Origin: Sphaerochaeta sp. | GTDB taxonomy: Bacteria; Spirochaetota; Spirochaetia; Sphaerochaetales; Sphaerochaetaceae | NCBI GenBank assembly: GCA_018399495.1 | Contig: JAGYOG010000019.1 | Span: 1 to 48,177 of the forward strand | Reading direction: 5' to 3' | DNA: 48,177 bases | Shown here: one piece after another, positions 16,125 to 25,014 of the stretch | Layout of the letters: each line of letters starts with the position of its first letter | How positions within the stretch are numbered: position 1 is the first letter of the stretch | Translations under genes and position numbers: made by a program | Notes under the pieces: generated by a model | Databases searched by the model: none | Told to the model about the DNA's origin: nothing | Seen by the model: only the letters and a program-made list of their open reading frames with translations

Positions 16125-17841
16125 GAGCCTCTTCCTCAGCCCAGTCTATCTTCCGATGCTTGGTGCAGCACTTATTCTGGTTACCAAGCACTTCTTTACT
16201 GACAGACAAAGACGGGTTGTGGAGTATCTCTCTGCCTTGATAGCATTCGTCCTACCGCTCATCGCTTTCACGTTCCTGATTCAGCCCGTTCTAGCCCATC
16301 ATCAGGTGCATATGATTCTCGGTACCTGGGAGACTGCACTCGGCATCCACTACCATTTTGATGGACTCTCCTTCCTCCTTATCTCACTCAATCTATTGAT
16401 CAGCATCCCGGTATGGCTCTATAGCAGGAAAACAGGGCCTCATCAAGAGACTTTCACAGTAATCTTCCTCATCCAGAGCGCATCAATCGCTGCCACCAGT
16501 CTCACTGCTGACCTATTCAACTTGTTTGTCTGCCTTGAGGTGATGGGAGTAACCAGCTATGTATTGGTTGCCAGCAGTGAAAAGGACGAGGCGCTCCTCT
16601 CCTCTTTTACCTACTTGATCTTCAGCGCTACGGCAATGGTATTCTTCCTGATCGGAACATTCGGGCTCTATCGGATCTCAGGCTCTCTTGCCTATGACAC
16701 CATTGCACTGGCAAAGAACTCACTTTCTGGATCCGACCTGCTTGTAGCCCGTCTCTCCCTTGTCTTGATAGTGGTATCGGTACTCCTGAGAACAGCAGTC
16801 ATTCCTCTCTCCGGCTGGCTGGTTGGTGCACACTCGAATGCACCCCATGCAGTTTCAGCCTTGCTTTCTGGGGTGTTGATAAAAATACCACTTTTTGCCC
16901 TGGTTCGTCTTTTGTTGTTGGTTACGGGAACTGAGCTATTAGGATCAATCCTTGCTTGGGCAGGAGGAATATCGACACTTGTAGGAATCATCATGGCGCT
17001 CAGAGAGCACCATGCAAAGCGATTGTTGGCCTATAGTTCAGTCAGCCAGATTGGGTATGTCGTGGCCGCCTATGGGTTAGCCTTGGCATCAGGTCTTGAG
17101 ACTGAAAAGGGGGCTCTGCTTCTCGCTCTCGCTCTCCTGTATTCTTTCAGTCATGCCTTGGCAAAGGCTACACTCTTCATGACGGTGGGGCGCGCTACTG
17201 ACGCAATAGGCACTAAAAACTTGCATAGAGCACGAGGTGCTCTCTCAGAACTACGAGCACAAGGAGAACGATTCCCCTTTACAGGTATAGCGTACCTGAT
17301 TGCATTTCTCTCGATCAGTGCACTCCCACCCGCCATCGGATTCTGGGGAAAAAATACACTTGTATACCTAACCAAAGGACATGGGGCAACTCATCTTTTG
17401 AGTATTACATCAGTATTGACCATTGTTGCATACCTAAAGCTCTCTCGTATCTTCCTTCCAAGCAAGACCACTGGGGTCCAGAAAACAGTTTCTTCGTGTT
17501 CCGTTCTCACGAACCTCTCACTCATCATCCTTACATCTCTCCTCCTTGTTGGAGGCATATGGTACATCGAATTGCAGACTTTTGTTGTCCAGGTTCTCGC
17601 TCCTCTGGGAGCCACAACTGCAACATTGACGAGTTATTCAGCTGCCCAGGACTTGCTGAAGACAGGAATTACCTTGTCTTTCGCGCTTCTGATCTTTTTC
17701 ATCGGGTCCAAAACCCGGTTCGAAAAACGTTTTGAGGTAAGAAAGGGACCAGTGGTCTCATTTCCCAATCTCTTCTTCGGCTTTGCTCTCTTAATTGCTG
17801 TCATGGCATGGCAACTCCTCATCCGGGGAGGCGTGCTATGA
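16114..17841 (+). CDS. mrpD: Antiporter subunit D, first copy (NuoN/NuoL-like)
   Basis: A 575-residue polytopic membrane protein of the proton-translocating NADH-quinone oxidoreductase/antiporter family. It carries LFNLFVCLEVMGVTSYVLV, with the conserved channel Glu, and a helix-7 motif GAHSNAPHAVSALLSGVLIK. The His-rich half-channel FSHALAKATLF follows. GTG at 16114 was chosen for its GAGG site 7 nt upstream; an ATG-free extension to 16087 would lie inside mrpC. About 14 transmembrane helices are expected. Very similar to the next gene, so the pair looks like a tandem duplication. Confidence 0.9.
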   Translation: MSIESLFLSPVYLPMLGAALILVTKHFFTDRQRRVVEYLSALIAFVLPLIAFTFLIQPVLAHHQVHMILGTWETALGIHYHFDGLSFLLISLNLLISIPVWLYSRKTGPHQETFTVIFLIQSASIAATSLTADLFNLFVCLEVMGVTSYVLVASSEKDEALLSSFTYLIFSATAMVFFLIGTFGLYRISGSLAYDTIALAKNSLSGSDLLVARLSLVLIVVSVLLRTAVIPLSGWLVGAHSNAPHAVSALLSGVLIKIPLFALVRLLLLVTGTELLGSILAWAGGISTLVGIIMALREHHAKRLLAYSSVSQIGYVVAAYGLALASGLETEKGALLLALALLYSFSHALAKATLFMTVGRATDAIGTKNLHRARGALSELRAQGERFPFTGIAYLIAFLSISALPPAIGFWGKNTLVYLTKGHGATHLLSITSVLTIVAYLKLSRIFLPSKTTGVQKTVSSCSVLTNLSLIILTSLLLVGGIWYIELQTFVVQVLAPLGATTATLTSYSAAQDLLKTGITLSFALLIFFIGSKTRFEKRFEVRKGPVVSFPNLFFGFALLIAVMAWQLLIRGGVL

Positions 17842-19559
17842 ACATAACCCATACGATACTGTTCTCCCCTGTGTTTCTCCCGCTTATCGCAGCAGCAGGT
17901 ATCCTTTTCATCAAGAGCTTCTGCCCTACGAGCATCAGGAGAATAGCGGAGTACCTGGGAATACTGATTGGAATGGTTCTACCGCTTCTTCTGGTTCTCA
18001 CTCTCTACCCCATTGTGCAAAACCAAGGCTACATTGAGACAACTATTGGAGGATATGCAAAGAGTATCGGCATCGTCTACCGCTTTGATGGCATGAGCTT
18101 GCTCTTGATTCTCCTTGCAGCGGCGATCACCCTCCCCTCTTGGATTTTCTCCCGCAAGGAAGGGCCGGGTCACAGCTATTTTACCGCACTGTTGCTCATC
18201 CAGAATTCGTCAATAGCTGCCATCGGCATGACCAGCGACCTTTTCAACCTCTTCGTCTGCCTAGAACTCATGGGAGTTACAGCCTACGTGTTGATCGCAA
18301 CAGGCAAGAAAGCCAACGCGGCCTATGCATCTTTCTCCTACCTCATGATCTCATCATCGGCGATGGTCTTCTTTCTGCTTGGAACCTTCGGGCTCTACAA
18401 AATCACTGGCTCACTCAGCTATGAGGCGATTGAAAGTGGATTGGAAACGCTCTCTGGAAGAGACCAATATGTTGCGCTCTTCTCCCTGCTTCTCATCATC
18501 ATCCCTGTCCTGTTACGTGTGGCGGTCATGCCGCTCTCCCTCTGGTTGGTGGATGCGCATTCAAAGGCACCCCATGCAGTTTCAGCGCTCCTTTCAGGGG
18601 TGCTGCTGAAAGTTCCTCTCTTCGCCCTGCTGAGAGTCTTTGCCCTCTCTCCACTTGCTTCAAGCCTTGCGCTTCCTATCAGCTATGCTGGGGCTGCCAC
18701 TGCCTTGATTGCAGTACTGCTTGCACTCTCCCAGAGCGATGCAAAACAATTGCTTGCCTACCACTCCATCAGCCAGATTGGGTACATCGTCAGTGCATGG
18801 GGATTGGCTTTGCATGCAGGTATCTCCACCACGACAGGTTCCTTGCTGTTGGCGGCATCGTTCTTCCACGCATTCAGCCACGCACAGTTCAAGGCCTTGC
18901 TCTTTCTTACCATCGGAAAGGCAACTGATGCAGCAAACAACCGCAATGTCTATACGCTTAGGGGAGCAAACCAAGCATTACGAAATATGGGAGAGCGGGT
19001 CCCTTTGACGATGCTCTGTTTTCTCGTTGGTGCACTCTCCATCTCAGCACTCCCCCCCTTCAACGGTTTTTACAGCAAGACTTTGGTAACCTACACGCTC
19101 AAGGGAAGCTTGCACTATACCTTTCTGAGCGTTGCATCAGCAGGCACTGTTGCTTCGTTCATCAAGCTTTCACGGATTTTTCTCCCATCTAAACATCCAA
19201 TGGTGTTCCCTCTTGTCAAAGAGAGGAAACGGTTTCCCGTCTCCTCACACCTGGCGTTCATCCTGCTAGCCCTCTCCTGTCTCGCAGTTGGGCTATTCAG
19301 TGAACAGACGATTCTCTTCATCACCGGATTGATCAGTCCAGAAGAAGCGCAAACCTATGATAGTAGTTTCTTCTTCACACAGGACAATCTCATCAAGACA
19401 TCAATCACCGCCCTCGCTGGCTTAGTTCTCTTTGGAATTGCTGTCAGTAAACCAGGAAAGCACGTTCTACACTTCTTAGAAAAGAGACGAGGAGGGTTCA
19501 CCGATCTCTTCCTCGGATTTGCCACAGCGCTAGGAGCTCTTGCCTTGTTTGCATGGTGA
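17838..19559 (+). CDS. Antiporter subunit D, second copy (NuoN/NuoL-like)
   Basis: A 573-residue paralogue of the preceding gene, with the same landmarks: FDGMSLLLI, LFNLFVCLELMGVTAYVLI, DAHSKAPHAVSALLSGVLLK and FSHAQFKALLFLTIGKATDA. The ATG overlaps the previous stop (ATGA). In canonical Mrp systems the second large subunit is MrpA, with a long C-terminal extension; here no such extension is fused and the piece equivalent to it is encoded separately at 14823-15790. It may therefore serve as the MrpA counterpart. Last gene of the operon; a terminator follows. Confidence 0.88.
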   Translation: MNITHTILFSPVFLPLIAAAGILFIKSFCPTSIRRIAEYLGILIGMVLPLLLVLTLYPIVQNQGYIETTIGGYAKSIGIVYRFDGMSLLLILLAAAITLPSWIFSRKEGPGHSYFTALLLIQNSSIAAIGMTSDLFNLFVCLELMGVTAYVLIATGKKANAAYASFSYLMISSSAMVFFLLGTFGLYKITGSLSYEAIESGLETLSGRDQYVALFSLLLIIIPVLLRVAVMPLSLWLVDAHSKAPHAVSALLSGVLLKVPLFALLRVFALSPLASSLALPISYAGAATALIAVLLALSQSDAKQLLAYHSISQIGYIVSAWGLALHAGISTTTGSLLLAASFFHAFSHAQFKALLFLTIGKATDAANNRNVYTLRGANQALRNMGERVPLTMLCFLVGALSISALPPFNGFYSKTLVTYTLKGSLHYTFLSVASAGTVASFIKLSRIFLPSKHPMVFPLVKERKRFPVSSHLAFILLALSCLAVGLFSEQTILFITGLISPEEAQTYDSSFFFTQDNLIKTSITALAGLVLFGIAVSKPGKHVLHFLEKRRGGFTDLFLGFATALGALALFAW

Positions 19560-19568
19560 CTAAAAAAG

Positions 19569-19608
19569 AAAAGTGCCGCAACGCTTCTTTGGTTGCAGCA
19601 CTCTTTTC
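19569..19608. terminator. Bidirectional terminator between antiporter operon and pheT
   Basis: AAAAGTGC-C-GCAAC pairs with GTTGC-A-GCACTCTTTT around a 9-nt loop. A-rich on the left and T-rich on the right, so it can terminate both the plus-strand antiporter operon and the minus-strand pheST transcript. Confidence 0.8.
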
Positions 19609-19632
19609 TACTATCTCTAGTACTATTGTTTG

Positions 19633-21327
19633 TTAGTTCATCAACAGATCCAGGTCTACCTCACAGGCAATGGTGGGGGTTTCACTTCCCCAGTTCTCCA
19701 GGACTGCAGGATGAATTTCTCCGAAGACCCCGACTTGTTGTTCCCCAAGCATGATTCTGGCACAACGTCCTTCGATAAACCGGCCATCGCCTTCCAAGGC
19801 TGCAAGTTGATACTCCTTGCCTAGGAAGTAGAACAGGGTGTTCACAATCGAGGAAACCTCGTTGTAGCCCATCACACTGTCACTGGCGAGAAATCCAAGA
19901 CTATTCCTGGTAGTGGTCCCGCTGTTCTCGCCCTCATCAATGAAAGCAATCTTGCCCACCTCGAATATCTTATGCGGGAAGGAAGCATGAGCGCTGACGC
20001 TCTCACTCTCCAGCAGGGAAGGAATGATAGATGGACGTACCACCTCATAGTTTTCACTCATCGGATTGGAAATGAAGATGCACTTCTCAGCGGGAAACTG
20101 CATGTTGTCCACGTATTCCCGCTTGGAACCAAGGTAGTTATACATCATCTCCTGGAATCCAAGGCCCACCATCAGGTCCTTGACCTTTCGTCCCAGTTCT
20201 TCCGCTAGGCTGAGTCGTCCAACAGTGAAATCCTGAGGCATTTCAGGCTGGAAGTTTTCCAGTCCATAGCCGATCATGATATCCTCGACCAAGTCGACAG
20301 GGTGTAGGAAGTCATTTCTCCACTCAGGGACAGTTGCCCAGAGGGTATCCTCATCATAGACTGCGTAAATACCCATCCGCTTCAGCGCTGCAACTGCATC
20401 GTCTCCACTCATCGGCTCACCAAGGGTCTTATGGACCTGGCTGAGCGTACAGGAGATAGGCTCCTGGAAGTAGTAGGGAACGGTAATTTCCCTTCCAAAC
20501 GCTGTCTCCTCAGGAAAAGAGACTTTCACTGGGAGAATCTCATAACCAAGGTCGGACATATCACAGGCAAGAATGGATGCTGCAAGCAAGAGATCATGGA
20601 GGTCTGATCCACTGAGCTCAAGGAACAGGTTCTCGTCCCCTACCTCAACAGCCCCGATATGGGCGCTGTTTATGACAGGTGGGAAGCTGAGCGTCTCACC
20701 CTTGTCATCATGAAGATAGGGAAATACCTTGCTGTCACTTACAATCGGACCATACTCCCTACCCTTGGGATGCTCACTGCAGATTTCCCTCAGGGTGAGT
20801 TCCTTATCCATGCCTAGTGGGATAAATTTGGTCGTATCCGGGTCTGCGCCGCGATAGTGCACCGGGTAGGTGATCAAATCGGAACGGTAGATCCCAATAG
20901 CGATTGTTTTACGTTTTCTTCCAAAATTGGAACAGAGCTTTTCCTGGCTCTGGATCAATGCTTCGAGCTCATCTTCACTTACCTTGTGCCCTTTTGCAGC
21001 AAATCCAATTGAGTACGGTCTCACTTCCTTTGCTGAGGCATCTACGATAAGCTCTCTTCCCTCGCTGAGGAACGTTTCATCAGCTGTAGAGAAGAAATCA
21101 TAGAGTGGAGCCTCTGTGCCCCAGTAAGCTTTAAGCTGGCGTGCGATACCAGCTGCAGACCAGAGGTCTGGGCGGTTGGTGTCGTTGAGCTCAATCTTCA
21201 GCAGGTCATCTTCATGACCATCCAGCTCTGCCTTTGCAACGGGGAAAATCTCTTCCAGTTGTTCATCATTTATGGTTTTTCCAAGCAAGCTGTAGAACAA
21301 CTTGCCGGTAGTCTCAATCTTTGGCAT
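19633..21327 (-). CDS. pheT: Phenylalanyl-tRNA synthetase beta subunit, archaeal/eukaryotic type
   Basis: A 564-residue subunit of the heterotetrameric enzyme that charges tRNA-Phe. The length (usual bacterial PheT is about 800) and the start MPKIETTGKLFYSLLGK are of the archaeal/eukaryotic kind. The B5-like and B3/4 domains are recognisable: FLELSGSDLHDLLLAASILA in the N-half, NDFLHPVDLVEDIMIGYGLENF in the middle. The N-terminal EMAP tRNA-binding domain of ordinary bacterial PheT is absent. Its ATG overlaps the pheS stop (TAATG). Spirochaetes are known to carry this type, probably by old transfer from archaea. Confidence 0.93.
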   Translation of the reverse strand: MPKIETTGKLFYSLLGKTINDEQLEEIFPVAKAELDGHEDDLLKIELNDTNRPDLWSAAGIARQLKAYWGTEAPLYDFFSTADETFLSEGRELIVDASAKEVRPYSIGFAAKGHKVSEDELEALIQSQEKLCSNFGRKRKTIAIGIYRSDLITYPVHYRGADPDTTKFIPLGMDKELTLREICSEHPKGREYGPIVSDSKVFPYLHDDKGETLSFPPVINSAHIGAVEVGDENLFLELSGSDLHDLLLAASILACDMSDLGYEILPVKVSFPEETAFGREITVPYYFQEPISCTLSQVHKTLGEPMSGDDAVAALKRMGIYAVYDEDTLWATVPEWRNDFLHPVDLVEDIMIGYGLENFQPEMPQDFTVGRLSLAEELGRKVKDLMVGLGFQEMMYNYLGSKREYVDNMQFPAEKCIFISNPMSENYEVVRPSIIPSLLESESVSAHASFPHKIFEVGKIAFIDEGENSGTTTRNSLGFLASDSVMGYNEVSSIVNTLFYFLGKEYQLAALEGDGRFIEGRCARIMLGEQQVGVFGEIHPAVLENWGSETPTIACEVDLDLLMN

Positions 21328-22865
21328 TAGTTTCCCCTCCTCGTGCGTACCGACTCGATGTTCGGAGTAAAGAGCTCCCTGAGGTCGTTCAGTCCCAGGT
21401 GCATCAAGGCCATTCGGTCGATACCAAGTCCCCAGGCAAGTACCGGCACATCGATACCGAGTGCCTTGGTAACCTCAGGGCGGAAAATTCCACTGCCTCC
21501 AAGCTCGAACCATCCCAATACAGGGTGCTTGATATGTACTTCAATCGAAGGTTCTGTGAAGGGGAAGTAACCAGGAACGTATCTCACTTCCTCGGCTCCT
21601 GCTATCTCCTCAGCGAACATCTTCAGCAAACCCAGCAGTGTCTTCAGATTTACATCGTTGCCCAAAACAATGCCCTCGGTCTGGTAGAAGTCAGCGCCGT
21701 GGGTTGCATCAACCTGGTCATAGCGAAAACAGCGGGCGACACCAAAATACTTACCCGGTATTTTTGCCTTGGGCAACTGGCGTGCACTGAGTACCGTTCC
21801 TTGGCTGCGAAGCACTTGGCGACGGGTGAATTCATGATCGAAACTGTATCGCCATCCACGGCTGCCGGTCTCCCAGCCATCTTCGTGGGTCTTTGCAACC
21901 TGGCTAAGCCAAGGTTCCTCGATCTCTTTGCAGTGCACCGGATCTTTTAGGTAGTATACATCGTGGATGTCTCGGGCACTATGGAACTGTGGCATGAACA
22001 GGGCATCCCCATTCCAGAACTCATTCTCCACGAGGGAGCCATCGAATTCCTCAAAGCCGAGACTGCAGAGCTTGTCCTTCACCCATTGCAGGTAATTGCC
22101 GTATGGGTTGTGACGACCAGGAATCAGGCGACTGGTGGGAGCATTCAAGCCATAGGGTCTGAAAGCACCCTCTTTCCAGCTTCCGGTAGCAAGCATCTCT
22201 GGGGTGAGAGAGCCAAGCTCCTCTCCGGTGATGTTTGCCTTCAGGACCGCTTCCTTGGCCTGCGCACCTTCTTCAGTCAACTCATAGACGATATCTTCCC
22301 GCTCGATAACCTTGAAGGGAGAGGATGCCGCACCGCGTTTCTTTGCGATTTTGCCCATTGCCTTCTTCTCATCTGCATCCAATGCTGACTCATCAAGATT
22401 GCCCTGAAAGCCTTTCTGCAGAAGATTGGCGGTTAGAAGGAACTCCCCGCTGAGTTCATCAGCGATGGATTGAGCTTTATTCTCATCATTCATCTTCGCA
22501 CAACGGGCCTTGGATAGCTGGCCGAATGCTGAACCCACTTCACTCTTTTCCAGTCCAAGGGCTGAGGCGATCTCAGGAAGTGTATGAGGCCCCTCAGCCT
22601 TGATAAATGTAAAGATACGCTGGGCGGGAGTCCCTTTCTCTGCTTGCTCCCTTCCAAATTCTGTCAGTTCATACAAGACGCGGCTTTCGCGACTCTTCTC
22701 GACCAGATAGCCCTTTGCGCTCAACCAGCTAAACGCTTGATTGCACTGCCCCACCTTGTAGTCAAGTTCGTCCACAATACGGCCGGCGGTAATGGGTTCA
22801 CCCAACACCACATGCCTAAGTAGACGGACTTCCAGCGGATGCAGGTTCTTTACATCAATTTCCAT
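21327..22865 (-). CDS. pheS: Phenylalanyl-tRNA synthetase alpha subunit, archaeal/eukaryotic type
   Basis: A 512-residue catalytic subunit. About 1-200 are winged-helix-like modules (LHPLEVRLLRHVVLGEP, then GPHTLPEIASALGLEKSEVG) as in archaeal/eukaryotic PheS. The rest is the class II catalytic core with motif 2 (FRYDQVDATHGADFYQTEG) and motif 3 (VLAWGLGIDRMALMHLG). ATG 22865 was chosen because ACAGGAGTG lies about 9 nt upstream; the ATG 21 nt earlier has that site downstream of it. A GC-rich hairpin (22889-22910) sits just before the ribosome site. Confidence 0.94.
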   Translation of the reverse strand: MEIDVKNLHPLEVRLLRHVVLGEPITAGRIVDELDYKVGQCNQAFSWLSAKGYLVEKSRESRVLYELTEFGREQAEKGTPAQRIFTFIKAEGPHTLPEIASALGLEKSEVGSAFGQLSKARCAKMNDENKAQSIADELSGEFLLTANLLQKGFQGNLDESALDADEKKAMGKIAKKRGAASSPFKVIEREDIVYELTEEGAQAKEAVLKANITGEELGSLTPEMLATGSWKEGAFRPYGLNAPTSRLIPGRHNPYGNYLQWVKDKLCSLGFEEFDGSLVENEFWNGDALFMPQFHSARDIHDVYYLKDPVHCKEIEEPWLSQVAKTHEDGWETGSRGWRYSFDHEFTRRQVLRSQGTVLSARQLPKAKIPGKYFGVARCFRYDQVDATHGADFYQTEGIVLGNDVNLKTLLGLLKMFAEEIAGAEEVRYVPGYFPFTEPSIEVHIKHPVLGWFELGGSGIFRPEVTKALGIDVPVLAWGLGIDRMALMHLGLNDLRELFTPNIESVRTRRGN

Positions 22866-22888
22866 GCTGTTCTCACTCCTGTACATGA

Positions 22889-22910
22889 GCGCCGCAGAGG
22901 TCTGCGGCGC
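22889..22910 (-). promoter_or_regulatory. GC-rich hairpin in the pheS leader
   Basis: Arms GCGCCGCAGA and TCTGCGGCGC are a perfect 10-bp inverted repeat with only GG between them. It is not followed by a T-run on either strand, so it is unlikely to be an intrinsic terminator. On the minus strand it ends 7 nt before AGGAG of pheS. It may block 5-prime processing or influence initiation. Confidence 0.6.
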
Positions 22911-22952
22911 AAGTGGTTACTATTCTAGCGATATCAGGAAAAAAAGGAAAGG

Positions 22953-24938
22953 CTATAGCGTAGAGAAAAGCGCGCGTACAGCAGCTACCACATCTTCCTT
23001 TGAGGGAATTGTCTCTTTTTCCAACTCAGGGGCAAAGGGAATGGGGCACTCCTTTCCACATAACCGCATCGGGGGCACCTTCAGGGAAGCAAAACTCTTG
23101 GGGTCGCTGGTCACCTGGGAAATGACCTCTGCACCATAGCCACCGAACTCTGGACTATCATGAACCACCAACAATCTTCCGGTTTTTCGTACTGATTGAC
23201 GAATGGTATCCCCATCCATTGGCTTGAGAGTAGCCAAGTCGATGACCTCTGTATCGATTTCATCTTGCAAGCTCAACACGGTTGCCGCATCAAGGCAAGT
23301 CTGTACTGCATGACTGTAGGCTACAATGGTTACATCGCGACCCCTCTTCTTGACCACTGCTTTCCCAAGCGGCATAAGATACGCTTCATCGCCGACCGGA
23401 CCAAGATTATTGTAGAGGTGCTTGTGTTCAAAATAGAGTACTGGATTGTTGCTCCTGATGGAGCTTTTCAGCAATGCTTTTGCATCCCCAGGACATGAGG
23501 GAGCTACAATAATAAGACCTGGGATATTTGCGAACATTGCCTCCAAGCACTGGGTGTGCTGTGCACCATGGCCGGTTCCACTCCCAATGGGAGCCCTCAG
23601 GACCATCGGACAGGAGAGCTGTCCCGCACTCATGAAGCGAATCTTCGCAGCATGATTTATAATGGGATCACTTGAAAGCGTGGAAAAGTCCCCGTACATT
23701 ATTTCCACAACTGGGCGAATTCCTAGCGTGGCCGCTCCAACGGCCAGACCGGTGAACGCTTCCTCACTGACAGGGGTTTCATGCATCTGCTGTGCATGTT
23801 TCTTATAGAGGTCTCCCGTAACACGGAAACATCCACCATAGAGGCCGATATCCTCTCCGATAAGGTGGACTGCCTTGTCACGGGACATCTCCTCATCAAG
23901 CGCTTCCCTGATCGCATCCCGATAGCTGATGCGACTGGTGGTCTTGCAGACCTTGTACAGTTCCTCATCTTCATCTGCAAAGAGGTACTCCATCGCCTTG
24001 TCCATGCTGATTCGCTGATCACGTACAGAGAGCGCATCGCGTACCGCGTCATCCACGCGCTTACGACTCTCCAGAATAATACGGGAGACTTCCTCTTCAC
24101 TGAACAATCCACTTTTCACTATGGAACGGGAAAAAAGGAAGATGGGATCCTTCGATGCCCACAAGGCCTCTTCTTGATGATCACGATACACACAGGCATC
24201 GCTCTTTGAGTGTCCGCAACAGCGGTAGGTCTTGAGTTCCAAGAAATACGGCTTGGAAGTTGCACGGATGGTATCCACTGCGAGTTTACAGGCCTTGTAG
24301 ACAGCCTCAACATCATTACCATCCACTGTGGCGTGCGGTATGGAATACCCTTCTGCACGTCGGGCAATAGAGGTGGTGGAAATCATTCTAGAAGCAGCAG
24401 CACTCATTCCATAGTTATTGTTTTCACAAAAGAACAACACGGGGAGAGACCACACAGAGGCTAGGTTCATGCTTTCATGTAGTGCACCCCTGCTCGATGC
24501 CCCATCCCCAAAGATTGCAACACTCAGCGCTAGGCTCTTCTGCATCTTCAAGGCAAAACCAATGCCTGCTGCTAGGTTGATCCCACTGCCGACAACCGCA
24601 GAGGACCCTGTATTCCAGGTCTCTACATCAGTCATGTGCATAGAACCACCGAGTCCTTTACAGATACCGTCCGAGGAACCAAACATTTCACTGAACATGC
24701 GACGTTCACTGGTTCCCCTGGCTAGGGTATGCCCATGGCAACGATGCGTGGGAACGATCCAGTCTCCTAGCTGTAAAGCTAGGGCCAGACCTGCCTGACA
24801 TGCTTCCTGTCCAATGGACAGGTGGGTAGTCCCGTGCATCTCTTTTTGTTTGAATAATTCGTCAATTCGTTCCTCGAAATGGCGTGAACGCACCATAATC
24901 GAGAGCGCTTGTTGCGCCTGTTGTGTAGAAAGGTCCAT
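22953..24938 (-). CDS. Fused alpha/beta thiamine-dependent 2-oxoacid dehydrogenase E1
   Basis: A 661-residue single-chain E1. About 1-330 is the alpha domain with the TPP motif GDGASSRGALHESMNLAS ending in CENN. About 340-661 is the beta (transketolase-like) domain with GEDIGLYGGCFRVT, EIMYGDF and the C-terminal domain LLVVHDSPEFGGYGAEV. In most bacteria these are two genes (PdhA/PdhB or AcoA/AcoB). The substrate cannot be told from sequence alone: pyruvate, acetoin and branched-chain 2-oxoacids are all possible. No E2 or E3 gene is in the window, so partners must be elsewhere, or the enzyme works with another acceptor. Preceded by a hairpin and a GGGGAG site. Confidence 0.88.
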   Translation of the reverse strand: MDLSTQQAQQALSIMVRSRHFEERIDELFKQKEMHGTTHLSIGQEACQAGLALALQLGDWIVPTHRCHGHTLARGTSERRMFSEMFGSSDGICKGLGGSMHMTDVETWNTGSSAVVGSGINLAAGIGFALKMQKSLALSVAIFGDGASSRGALHESMNLASVWSLPVLFFCENNNYGMSAAASRMISTTSIARRAEGYSIPHATVDGNDVEAVYKACKLAVDTIRATSKPYFLELKTYRCCGHSKSDACVYRDHQEEALWASKDPIFLFSRSIVKSGLFSEEEVSRIILESRKRVDDAVRDALSVRDQRISMDKAMEYLFADEDEELYKVCKTTSRISYRDAIREALDEEMSRDKAVHLIGEDIGLYGGCFRVTGDLYKKHAQQMHETPVSEEAFTGLAVGAATLGIRPVVEIMYGDFSTLSSDPIINHAAKIRFMSAGQLSCPMVLRAPIGSGTGHGAQHTQCLEAMFANIPGLIIVAPSCPGDAKALLKSSIRSNNPVLYFEHKHLYNNLGPVGDEAYLMPLGKAVVKKRGRDVTIVAYSHAVQTCLDAATVLSLQDEIDTEVIDLATLKPMDGDTIRQSVRKTGRLLVVHDSPEFGGYGAEVISQVTSDPKSFASLKVPPMRLCGKECPIPFAPELEKETIPSKEDVVAAVRALFSTL

Positions 24939-24949
24939 GAATGCTCCCC

Positions 24950-24970
24950 GGCAGGATATGCAGTCCTGCC
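24950..24970 (-). promoter_or_regulatory. Hairpin in the leader of the E1 gene
   Basis: GGCAGGA and TCCTGCC are 7-bp perfect arms around a 7-nt loop. On the minus strand the hairpin touches the GGGGAG ribosome site of the E1 gene. The position resembles the pheS leader hairpin. Confidence 0.5.
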
Positions 24971-25014
24971 TTTACAAGCCGGCCTAAGCCTTGCCTTTTT
25001 ATAGTCTCCCCATC

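Noticed and set aside
21321-21950. 209-codon plus-strand frame opposite pheS
   Set aside because: Antisense shadow of pheS with no initiation signal.
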